From positions 1 through 36,046 of the forward strand of contig JAFYCU010000189.1 of assembly GCA_017545095.1 (NCBI GenBank): a stretch of 36,046 nucleotides of DNA, written 5' to 3'. Every line of letters starts with the position of its first letter. The first letter of the stretch is position 1. A program made the position numbers and the translations under genes. This document shows positions 10,501-18,360 of the stretch, piece after piece. A model generated the notes under the pieces. It was not told where the DNA came from, did no database searches, and was given only the letters and a program-made list of their open reading frames with translations. Source of the DNA: Muribaculaceae bacterium. Its GTDB lineage: Bacteria; Bacteroidota; Bacteroidia; Bacteroidales; Muribaculaceae.

Positions 10501-10635
10501 ATCTCCACCGAGGCCACCAGCGTGACCTATGTGAACACAATGGGCCAGACGAGCAACAAACCGTTCAGCGGTGTCAACATCGTGGTTGTGAAGCATGGTG
10601 ACGGCTCCACCAGCGTGAGCAAAGTGGTGAAATGA
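7570..10635 (+). CDS. multidomain LRR / carbohydrate-module surface protein
   Basis: 1021 residues with the signal peptide MKRLLFIPCMLLASTLAVQA. Order of parts: an LRR_5 block (to about residue 295); two tandem β-rich modules starting VWVLGEVNFNTWSPSNG and VWVLGNVNGASWAANAG, resembling SusE/CBM-type modules, each containing an RIGAVSNGDFLVT motif; a second LRR block (about 540-835); a β-rich domain (about 840-970) of a type often seen near the end of Bacteroidales surface proteins; and a type IX-like tail (TYVNTMGQTSNKPFSGVNIV ... VSKVVK). It is divergent from the related 3492-7268 gene and shares near-identical LRR segments with it. Surface display is inferred; the ligand is unknown. Confidence 0.9.
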   Translation: MKRLLFIPCMLLASTLAVQAADFNDGFFYYNVVDEDAKTAEVAPKPDGTYYFPNSFKSIDASVNGYTIVAVGEYAFKDANGSYGGNYPMIWCNAPEIKANAFDNCHINFFGLQGPVTTIHPAAFKNNKLGFIRSNSDHFSVRVGGTEVGALWTPDNTRLIAVPGEWRQGFSSTSATRVSYTLPAVTTTIGAYAFYGNTVLNTLDLGSVQVIESEALANMTALRTLTIPATATTIAADAFVGTTGITTLNINLAQPVPGVVFDDAVYNALRDHVNFGANADVAAFQADPDWGKFFTKASDDVWVLGEVNFNTWSPSNGVQMAYDQNNDNYHVTVYTAGTTDGYSYFSFTKALGDSWDAISGSRIGAVSNGDFLVTDEQLGHPLSLTAGTTAFKIPEGKWELTLSLTDMTLTITEVTRSVWVLGNVNGASWAANAGALMNYDATTGQYTLNMKARGENDGYSFINFTSELATAADGWDAIANYRIGAVSNGDFLVTPQLLGQELSLTHGTNAYKFPEGNYSLTLNLKTMKLVIDEIPFDVTPFKSGAYYFRPISANEVEFVHPSVYDPTLGPYSGTTDTSAPGSVEHDGNTYNVTAIGEGAFRDATITGTMETVRMIWFDATTATVKADAFNNWNINAVGLRASDIHPTAFRNNKINRINTNSQDVFAVSSDNSGNHGSAMTGDLYKMVDGKKILWAWGGMRRTGLWTTENQTLTTSYTFGTYDEIGDYALYGNNNLSNVTIQNATKIGQEAMAYMTALRTLTLPAELTEIGQDAFKGVTTITSLTVNAVTPPTGGVFEDAVYEACKDHLVVPEGSEYAYSNDENWGKFYSVPIEPPVELDGVEFVNDAYASWYGDKDFALPAGITAWVVSSIEGDVTVIEPVNYIPAGVGVLLHSDTPVETVSASTYTGAATSVTSLLQGVLEDTAVSNGYVLYDDMFIRIKAGTLAAHRCYLPLPEPTNAPMRLRISTAGVVTAISDISTEATSVTYVNTMGQTSNKPFSGVNIVVVKHGDGSTSVSKVVK

Positions 10636-10639
10636 TTGT

Positions 10640-10695
10640 CGAGAACCGAGAAACAAGAACCGAGAACCAAGAACCAAGAACCAAGAACCAAGAAG
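10640..10695. repeat. heptad tandem repeat, 8 units
   Basis: Starting five bases after the upstream stop codon the sequence reads CGAGAAC, CGAGAAA, CAAGAAC, CGAGAAC, then three CAAGAAC and CAAGAAG. A looser heptad run (CTTGCTT, TTTGCAT, CACGGTT, CTTGCAT, CTTGATT) lies at 10760-10794. Confidence 0.75.
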
Positions 10696-10816
10696 GCTAA
10701 CGCACATTATGCCACATTGCCAACTCGTAGCTGGTGGACGCGACTGTCCACGTCCCATGCTTGCTTTTTGCATCACGGTTCTTGCATCTTGATTTTCGTG
10801 CTTGATTGAAGTAATG

Positions 10817-10852
10817 GAACCACCTGCAAACATAGGGTTTTGCAGGTGGTTC
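10817..10852 (+). terminator. hairpin after the 7570-10635 gene
   Basis: GAACCACCTGCAAA (10817-10830) pairs perfectly with 10839-10852 (14 bp, 8-nt loop), followed by GTTGTTTG. The position between the LRR gene and the que operon fits a terminator, though the U-tract is weak. Confidence 0.6.
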
Positions 10853-10883
10853 GTTGTTTGAGCGAAACGAAGTCCTGACAATT

Positions 10884-10929
10884 AATTGCGCATTGTGCAT
10901 TGCGCATTGTGCTTTATTGTGTAACTTTG
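10884..10929 (+). promoter_or_regulatory. heptad repeat and promoter of the que operon
   Basis: TAACTTTG at 10922-10929 is a consensus Bacteroidota -7 element just 18 nt before the queF start codon, so the leader is very short. The presumed -33 position overlaps a four-unit heptad run at 10884-10911 (AATTGCG, CATTGTG, CATTGCG, CATTGTG), whose TTG at 10900-10902 may serve as the -33 core. Confidence 0.5.
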
Positions 10930-10947
10930 CAAAAAAAATGAACCGTT

Positions 10948-11418
10948 ATGTCTAGAACCGAACAAGAGCTGCAGGGTGTCACCCTGCTTGGCAACCAAGG
11001 AACGCATTATGAATTTGGCTACAAGCCCGAATTGCTGGAAACATTTGTGAACAAGCACCCCGAGCGCGACTATCTGGTCACCCTCAACTGCCCTGAGTTC
11101 ACCACGCTGTGCCCAAAGACCGGCCAACCCGACTTTGGGCACCTGATCATCCGCTACCTGCCCCGCGAGCGCATGGTGGAGAGCAAGAGTCTGAAACTGT
11201 ATCTGTTCAGCTTCCGCAACCATGGCGACTTTCACGAGGACTGCGTGAACATCATCATGAACGACTTGATTGCACTGATGGATCCGAAATATATCGAGGT
11301 TTCGGGCAAGTTTCGTCCTCGTGGCGGAATTTCCATCATCCCCTTTGCCAACCACGGCGATGCGGAACATCAGGACCTGGTGCGCGAGCGGCTGCTGAAA
11401 CAACTGGAACGAAGTTAA
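10948..11418 (+). CDS. queF: NADPH-dependent 7-cyano-7-deazaguanine (preQ0) reductase
   Basis: 156 residues, the length of short unimodular QueF enzymes. It reduces preQ0 to preQ1 in queuosine tRNA modification, in the cytosol. The nitrile-attacking cysteine is seen in [14 protein letters not shown], and the QueF signature [16 protein letters not shown] follows. It is the first gene of a queF-queC-queD cluster: 12 nt separate it from queC. The start at 10948 is set by the family N-terminus; the nearby ATG at 10938 runs into a stop at once. The fold is that of the tunnelling (T-fold) superfamily. Confidence 0.95.
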   Translation: MSRTEQELQGVTLLGNQGTHYEFGYKPELLETFVNKHPERDYLVTLNCPEFTTLCPKTGQPDFGHLIIRYLPRERMVESKSLKLYLFSFRNHGDFHEDCVNIIMNDLIALMDPKYIEVSGKFRPRGGISIIPFANHGDAEHQDLVRERLLKQLERS

Positions 11419-11430
11419 TCACCTATCAGC

Positions 11431-12090
11431 ATGAAAGATTCTGTTATCATCATATCGGGCGGCATGGACTCGACAACGATGCTCTATGAATACCGCGAAC
11501 AAATTGCGCTTGCCATCACATTCGACTATGGTAGCACGCAGAACGGCCGTGAGCGCCTGTGCGCCATCACACACTGCCAGCGCTTGGGCATCCGGCACAT
11601 TGTGGTGCGCCTCGACTTTATACATCAATATTTCAAGAGTGCGCTGCTCGAGAGTGCCGAGGCGATTCCCGACGGCAACTACGATGACGAGAACATGAAG
11701 AGTACGGTGGTGCCCTTCCGCAACGGCATCATGCTGTCGATAGCGTGCGGCATTGCCGAGAGCAATGGTCTGCGACGTGTGCTGATTGCGAACCACGCTG
11801 GCGATCACAGCATCTATCCCGACTGCACGGCCCCGTTTATCGCGGCGATGTCGACGGCTATGCAGGCAGGCACCTATGAGCACGTGGAGGTGTTTGCGCC
11901 CTACACCAACATTAGCAAAGCCGATATTGCCCGTCGCGGAGCCGCCTTGGGATTGGACTACAGCGAGACCTACTCGTGCTATAAGGGCGGCGAGTATCAT
12001 TGCGGCACCTGCGGCACCTGCACCGAGCGCCGACAAGCCCTGCGCGAAGCCGGTGTTGACGATCGAACAAATTATTTAATTGATAATTAA
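11431..12090 (+). CDS. queC: 7-cyano-7-deazaguanine synthase
   Basis: 219 residues. An ATP-dependent ligase/amidase that turns 7-carboxy-7-deazaguanine into preQ0. The PP-loop SGGMDS is at residues 9-14 (IIISGGMDSTTMLYEY). The C-terminal zinc site is visible as Cys-rich YHCGTCGTCTERR together with the upstream SCYKGG, and the family motif VPFRNGIMLSIA is present. It lies between queF and queD. The last codons and stop overlap a short heptad-like AT-rich run (12070-12090). Confidence 0.95.
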   Translation: MKDSVIIISGGMDSTTMLYEYREQIALAITFDYGSTQNGRERLCAITHCQRLGIRHIVVRLDFIHQYFKSALLESAEAIPDGNYDDENMKSTVVPFRNGIMLSIACGIAESNGLRRVLIANHAGDHSIYPDCTAPFIAAMSTAMQAGTYEHVEVFAPYTNISKADIARRGAALGLDYSETYSCYKGGEYHCGTCGTCTERRQALREAGVDDRTNYLIDN

Positions 12091-12099
12091 TATAGTATC

Positions 12100-12438
12100 G
12101 TGTATTACGTCAAGAAAACCCTAGAGATTTCGTCGTGCCATCAGTTGTATCTCGACTATGAGAGCAAATGCGAGAACCTGCATGGCCACAACTGGATGAT
12201 CAACATCTATTGTCGCTCACGCGAACTCGATAGCAACGGTATGGTGTGCGACTTCACCCAAATCAAGAAGATGATTCATGGACGCATCGACCACCGCAAC
12301 CTAAATGAGGTGCTGGGGTTCAACCCCACGGCCGAGAACATCGCGCGGTGGATTGTGGACACGGTGCCCAGCTGCTACCGCGCCGAGGTGTGGGAGTCGC
12401 GCGACAACATGGCCGCGTATGAACGCGACGAGGAGTGA
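12100..12438 (+). CDS. queD: 6-carboxy-5,6,7,8-tetrahydropterin synthase
   Basis: 112 residues from a GTG start at 12100, nine nt after the queC stop; no better ATG exists upstream. QueD converts dihydroneopterin triphosphate to 6-carboxytetrahydropterin, the first dedicated step toward 7-deazaguanine. The zinc-binding histidines are in SCHQLYL and LHGHNW, and the catalytic cysteine precedes HGH (KCENLHGH). The glutamate-containing end (AEVWES) matches the PTPS/QueD family. queE, which acts between QueD and QueC, is not in this cluster and must be elsewhere. Confidence 0.93.
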   Translation: MYYVKKTLEISSCHQLYLDYESKCENLHGHNWMINIYCRSRELDSNGMVCDFTQIKKMIHGRIDHRNLNEVLGFNPTAENIARWIVDTVPSCYRAEVWESRDNMAAYERDEE

Positions 12439-12456
12439 GTGCTCCCCTCGCCATGC

Positions 12457-12497
12457 AAAAAGCGGAGCCGCAACAGTTGTTTGCGGCTCCGCTTTTT
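12457..12497. terminator. bidirectional intrinsic terminator between queD and the convergent LRR gene
   Basis: A perfect 17-bp stem (12457-12473 with 12481-12497) has a 7-nt loop, with a GC-rich core flanked by A5 and T5. It can therefore work in both directions, ending the que transcript and the minus-strand gene at 12528. Confidence 0.9.
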
Positions 12498-12527
12498 ATT
12501 GTGCGGGGGTTGAATCCCGGTGACGGA

Positions 12528-14510
12528 TTACTGATTCAGCACGAGGTTGATCAGCTCGTTGATGTCGGCCACATCGGTCACGCCGCTGCCATCGATATCG
12601 GCATTGCCGGCGAGCTGGTCGGGCGTGATGGTCTCAAGAATCACGTTGATGAGCAGGTTCACGTCCTCAATGTCGACGTTGCCGTCGCCGTTCAGGTCGC
12701 CTACGATGCCCGGCTCTTCACCGGTGTCGATGCCCACAATGTTCTGGAACTCCATCCAGCCCGAAGTGTTGCGATAGGCCTCGACCGAGTTCATGGGCAC
12801 ATAGAGTGGAGCGTTGGCATACACATCTTCCTCGAAGTAGTTGGCCATCGTGGGGGGCACCTTGGCCAAGCAGGTGACCTTGGTGATGGTCTTCACGCTG
12901 CTGAAAGCGCTGGGACGGATTTCGGTGAGGGTGCTGGGCAAGTACAGCTCGGTGATGGACACCTCGCGCACAGCCTGGTTGCAGATAGTGGTCACGCCCT
13001 CGGGCACGTTGAGCACGGTGTTGGTGATGCCGGCAGGCACACCCACCAGTGCGGTGGGAGTGGCGAGGTCGCCGGTGGCGCGGCGCGGAGCTATGGCCTC
13101 CTCCATCTCCTCGGGCAGGATGGTGCTGCCAGTGGTGGCGTACAGCACGCCGTCGATGCTCACAAAGTAGGGGCTGTCGTCAGCCACGTTGTAGGCCGTG
13201 CAGTTGGTGGAACCCACAGCGGGGTTGCCGTTGATGCACTCCACGCTGGCGGGGATATTCATCGAGGTGAAGCCGGTGTTGCGGAAGTAAGCGTTCATCT
13301 CGAGCACCTTCAGGCCATCGGGCAGATAGGGCGTGGTGAGTGCGTTGTCGCGTGTGAAAGCGGCACCGCAAATGCGCTCAAGCTGCAAGGCGTTGCCAGT
13401 GATGGTAGCCAGGTTGGTGCACTGGCTGAAGCACTGGCGGCCCACCCACTTCACATTCTTCAGGTCGATGCTCGTGAACGGGTTGTCCTGCAGGGCGCAG
13501 GTGTCGAGCTTCACCATGGTGCTGGGGAGGTTCACGGTGGTGAGAGCGCAGCTGCCGAAGCACATCATGCCCAGCTCCTCCATGCCCTCGGGCAGGGTGA
13601 TACTCTTGAGGTTCTCGCAGTAGAAGAACACGTGGCGGCCCAGCTTCTTCATGCCCTGGGGCAGCGTGACACTGGACACCCTGGAGTGGCTGAAGCACGA
13701 GCTGCCAATCTCACAGTCGGGGTTGGGCACGTTGATGCTGGTGATGTGGCTGTCGTAGAAAGCACCGTCGCCCAGGCGGGTGATGCCGTTGTGCAGAATC
13801 ACTTTAGTCAGCGTGGGGTTGCCCATGAAGGCGCAGTCGCCAATCTCGGTGATTTGCTCGGGCACCGTGTAGCTTGTCACGTAGGTAGTGGAGCCGTCCT
13901 CATGGAAAGTTTTTGGCTTGGCACCGGGGCAGATGAGCAACTTGGTCTTCTCCTTGTTGGTGAGCACACTCATCGAGCGCTCTTCCTGCTCAGTTGAAAG
14001 ATTGGCATACCAGGGGTTGCCCGCCACAACGCTGATACCGGCAAGGCGGTTGGAGTCGAAGGCATACTCAGCGATATATTGCAAGGTACTGCACAGTTTG
14101 AGCGAACCAGCCTCGCAGTTGGTGAAGGCATTGTTATCAATGAAAATCATGCCATCAGGAAGTTCGATGATGCCTTGTCCGTTGAGGATGCAGTTCACAA
14201 AGGCACCGGCACCGATGCCCTTCACATAGTAGGTCTCACCGTTGTAGGTCACCTCGGCTTTGATGTCGTTGCGGCCGATGGCCACGCCCGCTCCATTCGG
14301 GCCCAAGCCATAACCGGTGTCTTGATAGTCATCATCATCGGGCGTGCTGTAGGCCTCGCGCTTGGGGGCAATCTGCACCCACTTCTGTGCGGCATCGATG
14401 ATTTCATACTTGAACCGACCCACGGTGAACGACGGCAACTGGTCGTCCTGGGCCATGGCTGTGACGGCAAACAGCGCCAGCAGCAGCATTGTGGTTAGTT
14501 TTTTTGACAT
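12528..14510 (-). CDS. secreted LRR protein with C-terminal dockerin-like repeats
   Basis: 660 residues. The signal peptide is MSKKLTTMLLLALFAVTAMA. LRR_5/BspA-type repeats span most of the protein (about residues 60-590), for example ITLPEGMEELGMMCFGSC and LTEIRPSAFSSVKTITKVTC. The last 60 residues contain two dockerin type I-like calcium motifs, GDLNGDGNVDIEDVNLLINV and NADIDGSGVTDVADINELI, and no type IX-like tail follows. Export and attachment through a cohesin partner are possible but no cohesin gene is visible. It is divergent from another dockerin-ending gene at 14944. Confidence 0.9.
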   Translation of the reverse strand: MSKKLTTMLLLALFAVTAMAQDDQLPSFTVGRFKYEIIDAAQKWVQIAPKREAYSTPDDDDYQDTGYGLGPNGAGVAIGRNDIKAEVTYNGETYYVKGIGAGAFVNCILNGQGIIELPDGMIFIDNNAFTNCEAGSLKLCSTLQYIAEYAFDSNRLAGISVVAGNPWYANLSTEQEERSMSVLTNKEKTKLLICPGAKPKTFHEDGSTTYVTSYTVPEQITEIGDCAFMGNPTLTKVILHNGITRLGDGAFYDSHITSINVPNPDCEIGSSCFSHSRVSSVTLPQGMKKLGRHVFFYCENLKSITLPEGMEELGMMCFGSCALTTVNLPSTMVKLDTCALQDNPFTSIDLKNVKWVGRQCFSQCTNLATITGNALQLERICGAAFTRDNALTTPYLPDGLKVLEMNAYFRNTGFTSMNIPASVECINGNPAVGSTNCTAYNVADDSPYFVSIDGVLYATTGSTILPEEMEEAIAPRRATGDLATPTALVGVPAGITNTVLNVPEGVTTICNQAVREVSITELYLPSTLTEIRPSAFSSVKTITKVTCLAKVPPTMANYFEEDVYANAPLYVPMNSVEAYRNTSGWMEFQNIVGIDTGEEPGIVGDLNGDGNVDIEDVNLLINVILETITPDQLAGNADIDGSGVTDVADINELINLVLNQ

Positions 14511-14619
14511 TAGTTTTTTTGTTATGGCACCGCCATTCTCGCACGAAGCCGATTAGGTGAGGAAGAGAAGATGAGAATGTACAAAAGGGCTTTCCTCACA
14601 GCGAAATAAAAAATCGCTG

Positions 14620-14651
14620 CAAATTTACACACTATTATTTAAAACTGCAAC
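14620..14651 (-). promoter_or_regulatory. promoter for the 12528-14510 gene
   Basis: Minus-strand TAAATTTG (14627-14620) matches the -7 consensus. GTTG (14651-14648), 20 nt upstream, is an imperfect -33 element. The leader is about 100 nt. Confidence 0.55.
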
Positions 14652-14837
14652 TTTTCGCCCGAAAAAAAACGAGCAGTTTTAGCAAACGTGTGATCGAGCA
14701 TCGAATAGTCGAGCAATCGAGCAGACGAGCGTTTTAGTAGAAAAGTTGGGGGTTTAAATTTGATGAATTATTATTCGATTATTTGCATTTAAGGACGGTT
14801 GAGATATTACAATTTGTAAGAAAAAGTTGAGGAGAAA

Positions 14838-14869
14838 TTTGGAAGTCTCATGGTTTCCGTGTATCTTTG
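14838..14869 (+). promoter_or_regulatory. Bacteroidota-type promoter for the 14944-16509 gene
   Basis: TTTG (14838-14841), 20-nt spacer, TATCTTTG (14862-14869): a full consensus match about 75 nt before the start codon. Confidence 0.7.
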
Positions 14870-14943
14870 CGGCATCTTTTTCGGCAGATGAATAAAAAGC
14901 CCGTTGAGGGCAGGACAAAACCATTAATATTTATAACCTAATT

Positions 14944-16509
14944 ATGAGAAAGTTATTACTTACCGCTTTGGTTTTTGCCAGTGCCTTGTGGTGCTCGGCA
15001 ATCACGCTTGATGGCCGTCGGTCGGCAACCACGCCCGATGTGCAACATGAACATGCTATTCAAGAAACCTCCGTCTCGGGCGAGGCCATGATGGGCAACC
15101 TGCCTGCTCGTTCCCCGCGCCAGATGAAAAACCCCGTCACCAAAGCCAGCGACCTGGTGGGCAGCTACAGCTGGAACTACAAGACCGCCGAGGACATCGC
15201 CCCCACAGGCGACGACATCGCCACCTACACCACCGGCAGTCGCGTGATTCGCATCTATGACGCCAACGACGACAAGGGCACGTTCAAGATTGCCGGCATG
15301 TTCGACGGCATCCTCACGGCCAAGCTCGATGTGACCAGCTACGACACACCGCTGATTGTGGTCGACAAGAACCTGGTGGCGGCCTGGAACCAATACTATG
15401 GCGGCGGCTATCAGGTGCGTGGCGTGTGCTACAACCCTAACACGGGCGGCTACTTCTACACCCAGCTGCGCGCATGGGTTTACAACAACGAGCTGGAGTG
15501 GGACGATAACATCTGGATGGTGAAATATGGCGGCACCAACAGCAGCGGCACGAGCACCATTATCGGCCCGATGGTGAAACCTGGCAGCACGTGCACGCCC
15601 AACACCACGTCGAACGGCGTGATGACCTACCACTACGATGACTTCGACTTTGGCTCGGCCATCCACATCAGTGAGAACTCGAGCTATGTGGTGAGCATCG
15701 ACAACTTTGCCGACATCGCCGTGAACCCCGTGACCATCAAGCTCGCCAAGGACAAGACCTGGAAGGCCGACAAGGTGGTGCTATATGCCAACGACAACGG
15801 CTCGTTTGTGCTCTACGGCGTGACGGGCGACAACGTGCTGTCGCAGCTCACCGGCACGGGCACCAACACCACGCTCACCAGCGACACCCACTGGACGGCC
15901 GAAGACCCGCACACCGAGTTCTGGACAGGCGACTGCGAGCCGTTCACCATCACGTTGCTCGAAGGCCGGTTCACCTATCCCGGCCAGTCGAACCCCGAAC
16001 CAGCGATGTATATCCTGGGGTCGTTCAACGGCTGGAACGACAACACACAGGAGCCACTGGTGCTTGGCAGCGACGGCAAGTGGAGCATCACCAAGGAGCT
16101 GGAGGCCGGCGCCGAGTTCAAGTTCCGTGACGAATATGACCAATGGATCGGGGCTGTGGGCGATGCCACGCTCACAGTGACCGCCGCGATGGCGCAGAAC
16201 GGCACCCCGATTGCCCTGGGCATGGGAGCCGGAGCTAAGAACCTGAAGATGGCCGAGGCCGGCACATGGACGTTCACCGTCGACCCCAACACGCTGCGTC
16301 TGGTGGTGAGCACGCCACACGACGATGTGGTGGTGGGTGACCTGAACAATGACGGCACGGTGGACGTGGAGGATGCAAACGCGCTGATCAACCTGATTCT
16401 GGACAACATCACCGCCGGCCAGCTGAGCGGTGACCCCGACCTGGATGGTAACGGCACCATCGACATCGGCGACCTGAACTGGATTATCAACCTGATTCTG
16501 ACAAACTGA
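14944..16509 (+). CDS. secreted protein with SusE/CBM-like module and dockerin-like C-terminus
   Basis: 521 residues. The N-terminal MRKLLLTALVFASALWCSA is a signal peptide. Residues about 60-340 form a β-rich domain I do not recognise. Residues about 355-455 look like a starch/glycan-binding module of the SusE/CBM20-48 type (MYILGSFNGWNDNTQEPLVL, AGAEFKFRDEYDQWIG). The end carries two dockerin-like motifs (GDLNNDGTVDVEDANALINL and DPDLDGNGTIDIGDLNWI). It is divergent from the dockerin-ending LRR gene. A role in surface glycan binding is an inference. Confidence 0.85.
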   Translation: MRKLLLTALVFASALWCSAITLDGRRSATTPDVQHEHAIQETSVSGEAMMGNLPARSPRQMKNPVTKASDLVGSYSWNYKTAEDIAPTGDDIATYTTGSRVIRIYDANDDKGTFKIAGMFDGILTAKLDVTSYDTPLIVVDKNLVAAWNQYYGGGYQVRGVCYNPNTGGYFYTQLRAWVYNNELEWDDNIWMVKYGGTNSSGTSTIIGPMVKPGSTCTPNTTSNGVMTYHYDDFDFGSAIHISENSSYVVSIDNFADIAVNPVTIKLAKDKTWKADKVVLYANDNGSFVLYGVTGDNVLSQLTGTGTNTTLTSDTHWTAEDPHTEFWTGDCEPFTITLLEGRFTYPGQSNPEPAMYILGSFNGWNDNTQEPLVLGSDGKWSITKELEAGAEFKFRDEYDQWIGAVGDATLTVTAAMAQNGTPIALGMGAGAKNLKMAEAGTWTFTVDPNTLRLVVSTPHDDVVVGDLNNDGTVDVEDANALINLILDNITAGQLSGDPDLDGNGTIDIGDLNWIINLILTN

Positions 16510-16575
16510 CAAACAAGGCAACCCGAGTTATGTAGAGGCTCCCCATAGCCTCACCAAGCCCCGTGTGGCCTCCCC

Positions 16576-16602
16576 AAGTCCCTCCTAGGAGGGGCTTTTT
16601 TT
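16576..16602 (+). terminator. intrinsic terminator after the 14944-16509 gene
   Basis: AAGTCCCTCCT pairs with AGGAGGGGCTT around 16586/16587, followed by a T7 tract. It overlaps a GGCCTCCCCAA-type repeat related to the segments at 1245-1269 and 3435-3456. Confidence 0.8.
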
Positions 16603-16633
16603 CTACTGGTGTGATACCGCGATGTGTGTTTCA

Positions 16634-16726
16634 CGGCTCTACATGACTCGGTTAACAGTCCCGCACATGCGCAGACCCTACGTGCTTCGGTCATCAGCCG
16701 CACCGTGCGGCTCTACATGACTCGGT
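16634..16726. repeat. direct repeat with REP-like palindrome in convergent intergenic region
   Basis: CGGCTCTACATGACTCGGT occurs at 16634-16652 and again at 16708-16726. The second copy is joined to the palindrome AGCCGCACCGTGCGGCT (16696-16712), whose core also occurs at 3277-3298. No gene is seen in 16510-16776. Confidence 0.6.
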
Positions 16727-16776
16727 AGAAATAACCCAGTTTTTTTTGGGGGAGGCCATCAGCTGTGTCGGTTGCG

Positions 16777-18108
16777 TCACACGGTGGGGATGGAGATGCC
16801 GTCGAGCTGGCGGTAGAGATTCAGTGCATAGATGTCGGTCATGGCGCTGATGTGGTCGAGCACGGCCTGTATTTTCTCGAACACGGTGGGGGCATGCACA
16901 TCGTATTGCTGCGGGAACTTGTTGAGCAGCAGCTGCGAGTAGTTGCGTTCGGGATGCATCACGGCGTCGATAAGTTTCTCAAGCAGGAGGTTGATGATTC
17001 GGTTACCCGCCAGGTCCACATCCACCACATAGCCTGCCCTGTAGAGCTTGCGGAATGCGAGTTGGCTGCATTGCTTGTAGCCGTGAGCCGCCTGTGGTGG
17101 CAGGTGGTCGATGAGGCTGCCCTGGAAACGGCCTTGCAGCATTTCGGGCTCATGAGCCACAAAAATGGCCGCGCATTCCTGCACCAACAGCCCCACAATG
17201 CACGAACGCAGGTAGGCCACCTTTTCGTTTGGGTCGTCAACGGTGCCCATTACCGCCTGCATGTGCTGGTGTCGGTCGTCGTCGAAGAACGAGAGCAGCA
17301 GTCGCAACGTCTCTTCGGTGTCGATGATTTTGAGTTTGTGTCCGTCCTCGATGTCCATCACCTGGTAGCAGATGTCGTCGGCGGCCTCCACAAGATAGAC
17401 CAGCGGGTGGCGCACATAGCGTTCGGTGTCGAGCTGCAAAAGCCCCAGTTCGGTGGCTATGCGCTGAAACGGCTCGCTCTCGCTGGTGAAAAAGCCGAAC
17501 TTGCCCTTTTCGCCCGCATAGGACGAAGAGTAGGGATATTTCACGATTGAAGCCAGCGTGCTGTAGGTCATGGCGAATCCTCCGGCGCGACGTCCTTTGA
17601 ACTGATGGACGAGCGTGCGCAGGCTGTTGGCATTCCCCTCGAAATGGATGAGGTCGTTCCACTGCCCAGTCGTGAGCAACGGCTTGAGTTCCAATCCCCG
17701 CCCCTCGCTGAAGTAGGCACCGATGGTTTTCTCGCCCGAGTGGCCGAACGGCGGGTTACCCAGGTCGTGTGCCAGACACGCCGCCGCCACGATGGCACTC
17801 AGGTTGGAAAGGCGTTCGGCCCAGGGCGTGTGGGCGTAACGCTCGCGCAGGCGCAGGGTTACCTCGCCAGCGAGCGAGCGTCCCACGCAGGCCACCTCCA
17901 AGCTGTGTGTGAGACGGTTATGCACAAAAATGCTCCCTGGCAACGGGAACACCTGGGTTTTGTTTTGCAGCCGTCGGAACGGCGATGAGAACACCAAGCG
18001 GTCGTAGTCGCGCTCGAAGTCGCTGCGCACGCCCTCCTTGGTATCGTGATAATGCTCCAACCCCAGCCGCTTGTCGCTGATGAGGCGGTCCCAATTCATT
18101 GTGGTCAT
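16777..18108 (-). CDS. dgt: dGTPase-family deoxynucleoside triphosphate triphosphohydrolase
   Basis: 443 residues. It hydrolyses dNTPs to the deoxynucleoside and triphosphate, controlling nucleotide pools. HD-superfamily metal ligands are all present: His68 in HNRLTHS, the HD pair at 114-115 in LAHDLGNPPFGHSGE, and the distal Asp in EAADDICYQVMDIEDGH. The SPFRRLQNKTQVFPL motif near the N-terminus is typical of Dgt. The start is MTTMNWDRL at 18108, with a second ATG at 18099 also possible. It is a housekeeping gene, convergent with the secreted-protein gene and divergent from the T6SS-side NusG paralogue. Confidence 0.93.
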   Translation of the reverse strand: MTTMNWDRLISDKRLGLEHYHDTKEGVRSDFERDYDRLVFSSPFRRLQNKTQVFPLPGSIFVHNRLTHSLEVACVGRSLAGEVTLRLRERYAHTPWAERLSNLSAIVAAACLAHDLGNPPFGHSGEKTIGAYFSEGRGLELKPLLTTGQWNDLIHFEGNANSLRTLVHQFKGRRAGGFAMTYSTLASIVKYPYSSSYAGEKGKFGFFTSESEPFQRIATELGLLQLDTERYVRHPLVYLVEAADDICYQVMDIEDGHKLKIIDTEETLRLLLSFFDDDRHQHMQAVMGTVDDPNEKVAYLRSCIVGLLVQECAAIFVAHEPEMLQGRFQGSLIDHLPPQAAHGYKQCSQLAFRKLYRAGYVVDVDLAGNRIINLLLEKLIDAVMHPERNYSQLLLNKFPQQYDVHAPTVFEKIQAVLDHISAMTDIYALNLYRQLDGISIPTV

Positions 18109-18161
18109 CGTGATTCTGTAGTTTTAAGTTGCCGGCATCGAGCACAGGCAAATATGAAATG

Positions 18162-18193
18162 CAAAATTAGTCACTATTTCAGAATCGGCCAAG
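18162..18193 (-). promoter_or_regulatory. putative dgt promoter
   Basis: Minus-strand TAATTTTG (18169-18162) fits the -7 element, with CTTG (18193-18190) 20 nt upstream as an imperfect -33 element. The leader is about 45 nt. Confidence 0.5.
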
Positions 18194-18274
18194 TGCAACA
18201 ATATTTTTTCGTTCATAACTATGCACAACTCGCGATTTTTCGCTCAAAAATTTTCATAATTCGAAAAAAACGCG

Positions 18275-18360
18275 TATTTTTGCAGCGTTATAGCGGAGAT
18301 GCCACCTCATCTGGTCATCGAAACGAGCGACACATTCATGCGCCTGCCCCCAGATGACCA
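18275..18360 (+). promoter_or_regulatory. putative promoter and leader of the NusG-paralogue/T6SS transcript
   Basis: TATTTTTG at 18275-18282 matches the -7 consensus; the -33 position is only T-rich (TTTT at 18251-18254). In the leader TGGTCATC (18312-18319) is complementary to GATGACCA (18353-18360), which covers the 18354 start codon, so that start could be partly hidden by pairing. Confidence 0.4.

Larger units (their letters stand above)
14511..14943. other. 433-nt divergent intergenic region
   Basis: No gene is seen here. It contains the two divergent promoters listed separately, an AT-rich stretch (14741-14830) and an irregular 7-8-nt periodic tract at 14692-14733 built on CGAGC units. 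Confidence 0.5.

Noticed and set aside
12435..13997. Long plus-strand open frame of 520 codons
   Set aside because: It is antisense to the LRR/dockerin gene. Its translation is rich in His, Gly and Val with no domain pattern, typical of a shadow frame in GC-rich DNA.
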